Positions 6,317-6,914 of a stretch of DNA of 6,914 nt are shown here, piece after piece. Numbering within the stretch: the stretch's first letter is position 1; each line of letters opens with the position of its first letter. The DNA comes from an uncultured Chloroflexota bacterium. Lineage in GTDB: Bacteria; Chloroflexota; Dehalococcoidia; UBA3495. The notes beneath the pieces are model-generated. The model was not told the DNA's origin. It did no database searches and saw only the letters and a list, made by a program, of their open reading frames with translations. The stretch spans positions 1 through 6,914 of the forward strand of contig CAJWBT010000129.1 of NCBI GenBank assembly GCA_913020235.1, read 5' to 3'. Position numbers and translations under genes: made by a program.

Positions 6317-6392
6317 GACTTGGGATTGGACTTACCGGCTCACTGGTCTGTCACTCCAACGATCGTCGGTTCGAATCCAAGCCGGGTCGCCA
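6317..6392 (+). pseudogene. tRNA-Asp-like relic (anticodon GTC)
   Basis: The stretch has the canonical 76-nt tRNA length and several hallmarks at exact spacing. The 7-bp acceptor stem GACTTGG (6317-6323) pairs with CCGGGTC (6382-6388), with two G-T wobbles. The anticodon loop CTGTCAC (6348-6354) gives GTC with T33 and A37, the T-loop is TTCGAAT (6370-6376), the discriminator is G73 (6389, the Asp identity base), and the CCA is encoded (6390-6392). Against function: the anticodon stem has mismatches at C27-A43 and T31-T39, the T-stem at G49-G65 and C51-A63, position 8 is G instead of T, and the D-arm lacks the conserved GG. I read it as a decayed or recombined tRNA-Asp gene, possibly an old integration-site remnant; a covariance search might reject it. 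Confidence 0.4.
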
Positions 6393-6431
6393 CGGCACCG
6401 ATACAGGGATTTCCAAACTTCGGGCACACAC

Positions 6432-6440
6432 GAGGGAGGG
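6432..6440 (+). promoter_or_regulatory. Ribosome binding site of the CMD-like gene
   Basis: GAGGGAGGG lies 5 nt before the ATG at 6446. It fixes this start although the frame is open further upstream. Confidence 0.75.
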
Positions 6441-6445
6441 TCCTG

Positions 6446-6914
6446 ATGGCGCGCACACCCACCGTAACCCGAGACCAAGTACCCGAGAAGTACCGTGAAG
6501 CCTTCGACCACGAGATGGCCATAAGAAGAGAAGCGATAGAAAACGGACCGGGATCGGTGATGATCAACAGCCCCGAGATGCGGAAACGCGCCAATCACCT
6601 GGTCTTCTACTTCAGGCAGGAGTCGGAACTGCCGCAGAAGATTCAGGAGATGGCGATGATCATGACCGCGAGGGCCAAGGACTGCCAGTACATCTGGTTC
6701 GCCCACGCCGCCAGGGCTCGAGAACAGGGAATCAGCAACGAGTTTGTGGACGCACTCCGGGACAGAAGGCCCCTGCCCAAGCTGCCACATGACGAACAGA
6801 TCGTCGTGGACTACGCAACGGAGCTGTTCACCACCAACCGGGTCAGTGAAGGGACGTTCCAAGCCGCTCTGGACCATTTCGGAGCCCAGCTACTGACCGA
6901 GTTGACCACTATGA
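6446..6914 (+). CDS. Carboxymuconolactone decarboxylase-like (AhpD-fold) protein, 3'-truncated by window
   Basis: The frame is open from the ATG at 6446 to the window edge, giving 156 residues. The middle, from about 60 to 156, looks like the carboxymuconolactone decarboxylase family (PF02627, AhpD-like helical fold): QKIQEMAMIMTARAKDCQYIWFAH, then ARAREQGIS, and a later helix with VVDYATELFTTNRVS. By spacing, Glu68, Cys80 and His87 line up with M. tuberculosis AhpD Glu118, Cys130 and His137. The second cysteine of the CxxC pair is Ile83, so disulfide reductase activity of the AhpD type is unlikely. A CMD-family fold with a single Cys is common among uncharacterised members, so the substrate is unknown. 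No signal peptide or membrane segment is visible. It is divergent from purA with 681 nt between the starts, and nothing ties it to the lysine or purine genes. Confidence 0.8.
   Translation, partial: MARTPTVTRDQVPEKYREAFDHEMAIRREAIENGPGSVMINSPEMRKRANHLVFYFRQESELPQKIQEMAMIMTARAKDCQYIWFAHAARAREQGISNEFVDALRDRRPLPKLPHDEQIVVDYATELFTTNRVSEGTFQAALDHFGAQLLTELTTM

Larger units (their letters stand above)
5865..6445. other. Divergent purA / CMD-like intergenic region
   Basis: These 581 nt contain no convincing protein gene; the long - strand frames here have no ribosome binding site or family similarity. What can be seen is a strong Shine-Dalgarno with a tiny ORF (5971-6036), a CGTTC/GAACG hairpin (6043-6058), two crossing 7-bp long-range complementarities (6173-6179 with 6232-6238, and 6188-6194 with 6278-6284), and a tRNA-Asp-like relic (6317-6392). 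I searched by eye for tmRNA, RNase P RNA, SRP RNA and group I intron cores and found none. Confidence 0.55.

Noticed and set aside
6060..6392. tmRNA, suggested by GGATTCACGGG near 6104 and the T-arm-like end
   Set aside because: The 5' segment lacks a partner for the 3' acceptor strand, no tag frame ending in Ala-Ala is seen, the discriminator is G, and an Asp anticodon loop sits at the right place for a tRNA instead.
6332..6877. 181-codon - strand open frame over the CMD-like gene
   Set aside because: The + strand frame has a ribosome binding site and recognisable family motifs. The - strand translation does not, and its GFEP-like end is just the antisense of the T-loop.

Overview
The window is GC-rich bacterial DNA, mostly housekeeping genes. 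It carries the 3' end of pnp (polynucleotide phosphorylase), then dapB, asd and dapA on the + strand, then purA on the - strand converging on dapA, and finally the 5' part of a carboxymuconolactone-decarboxylase-like (AhpD-fold) gene on the + strand. The protein sequences, the pnp/dapB/asd/dapA linkage, an internal GTCATTC-type repeat and the short CMD-family protein suggest a member of Chloroflexota, perhaps Dehalococcoidia/SAR202-like. That assignment is inference from remembered gene order and protein style; no marker gene here proves it.

Layout. Positions 1-890 hold the PNPase C-terminal part (last catalytic-domain segment, KH, S1) followed by a long Gly/Arg/Pro-rich tail. Positions 891-1267 are a gap with weak hairpins and an AT-rich promoter-like patch just before dapB. 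dapB (1268-2056) and asd (2067-3110) are 10 nt apart and almost certainly cotranscribed. A 159-nt spacer with hairpin potential precedes dapA (3270-4166). Together the three enzymes make L-aspartate-4-semialdehyde and convert it through dihydrodipicolinate to tetrahydrodipicolinate, the common trunk of diaminopimelate and lysine synthesis. asd also feeds threonine and methionine.

The convergent gap 4167-4477 holds two unrelated inverted-repeat elements: a 74-bp hairpin-type repeat and a 127-bp MITE-like element with perfect 13-bp terminal inverted repeats. The latter has possible TA target duplications and ends at the purA stop codon.

purA (4478-5764, -) makes adenylosuccinate for AMP synthesis. 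It has a recognisable extended -10 promoter flanked by a 9-bp direct repeat. The 681-nt divergent gap to the CMD-like gene (6446 to window end) contains a possible 14-codon leader ORF, some long-range pairing potential and a degraded tRNA-Asp-like sequence (6317-6392).

I do not see a convincing new multi-gene system. The observations most worth checking are the tRNA-Asp relic, the nested MITE at the purA stop, the PNPase RGG-like tail and the repeat-flanked purA promoter.
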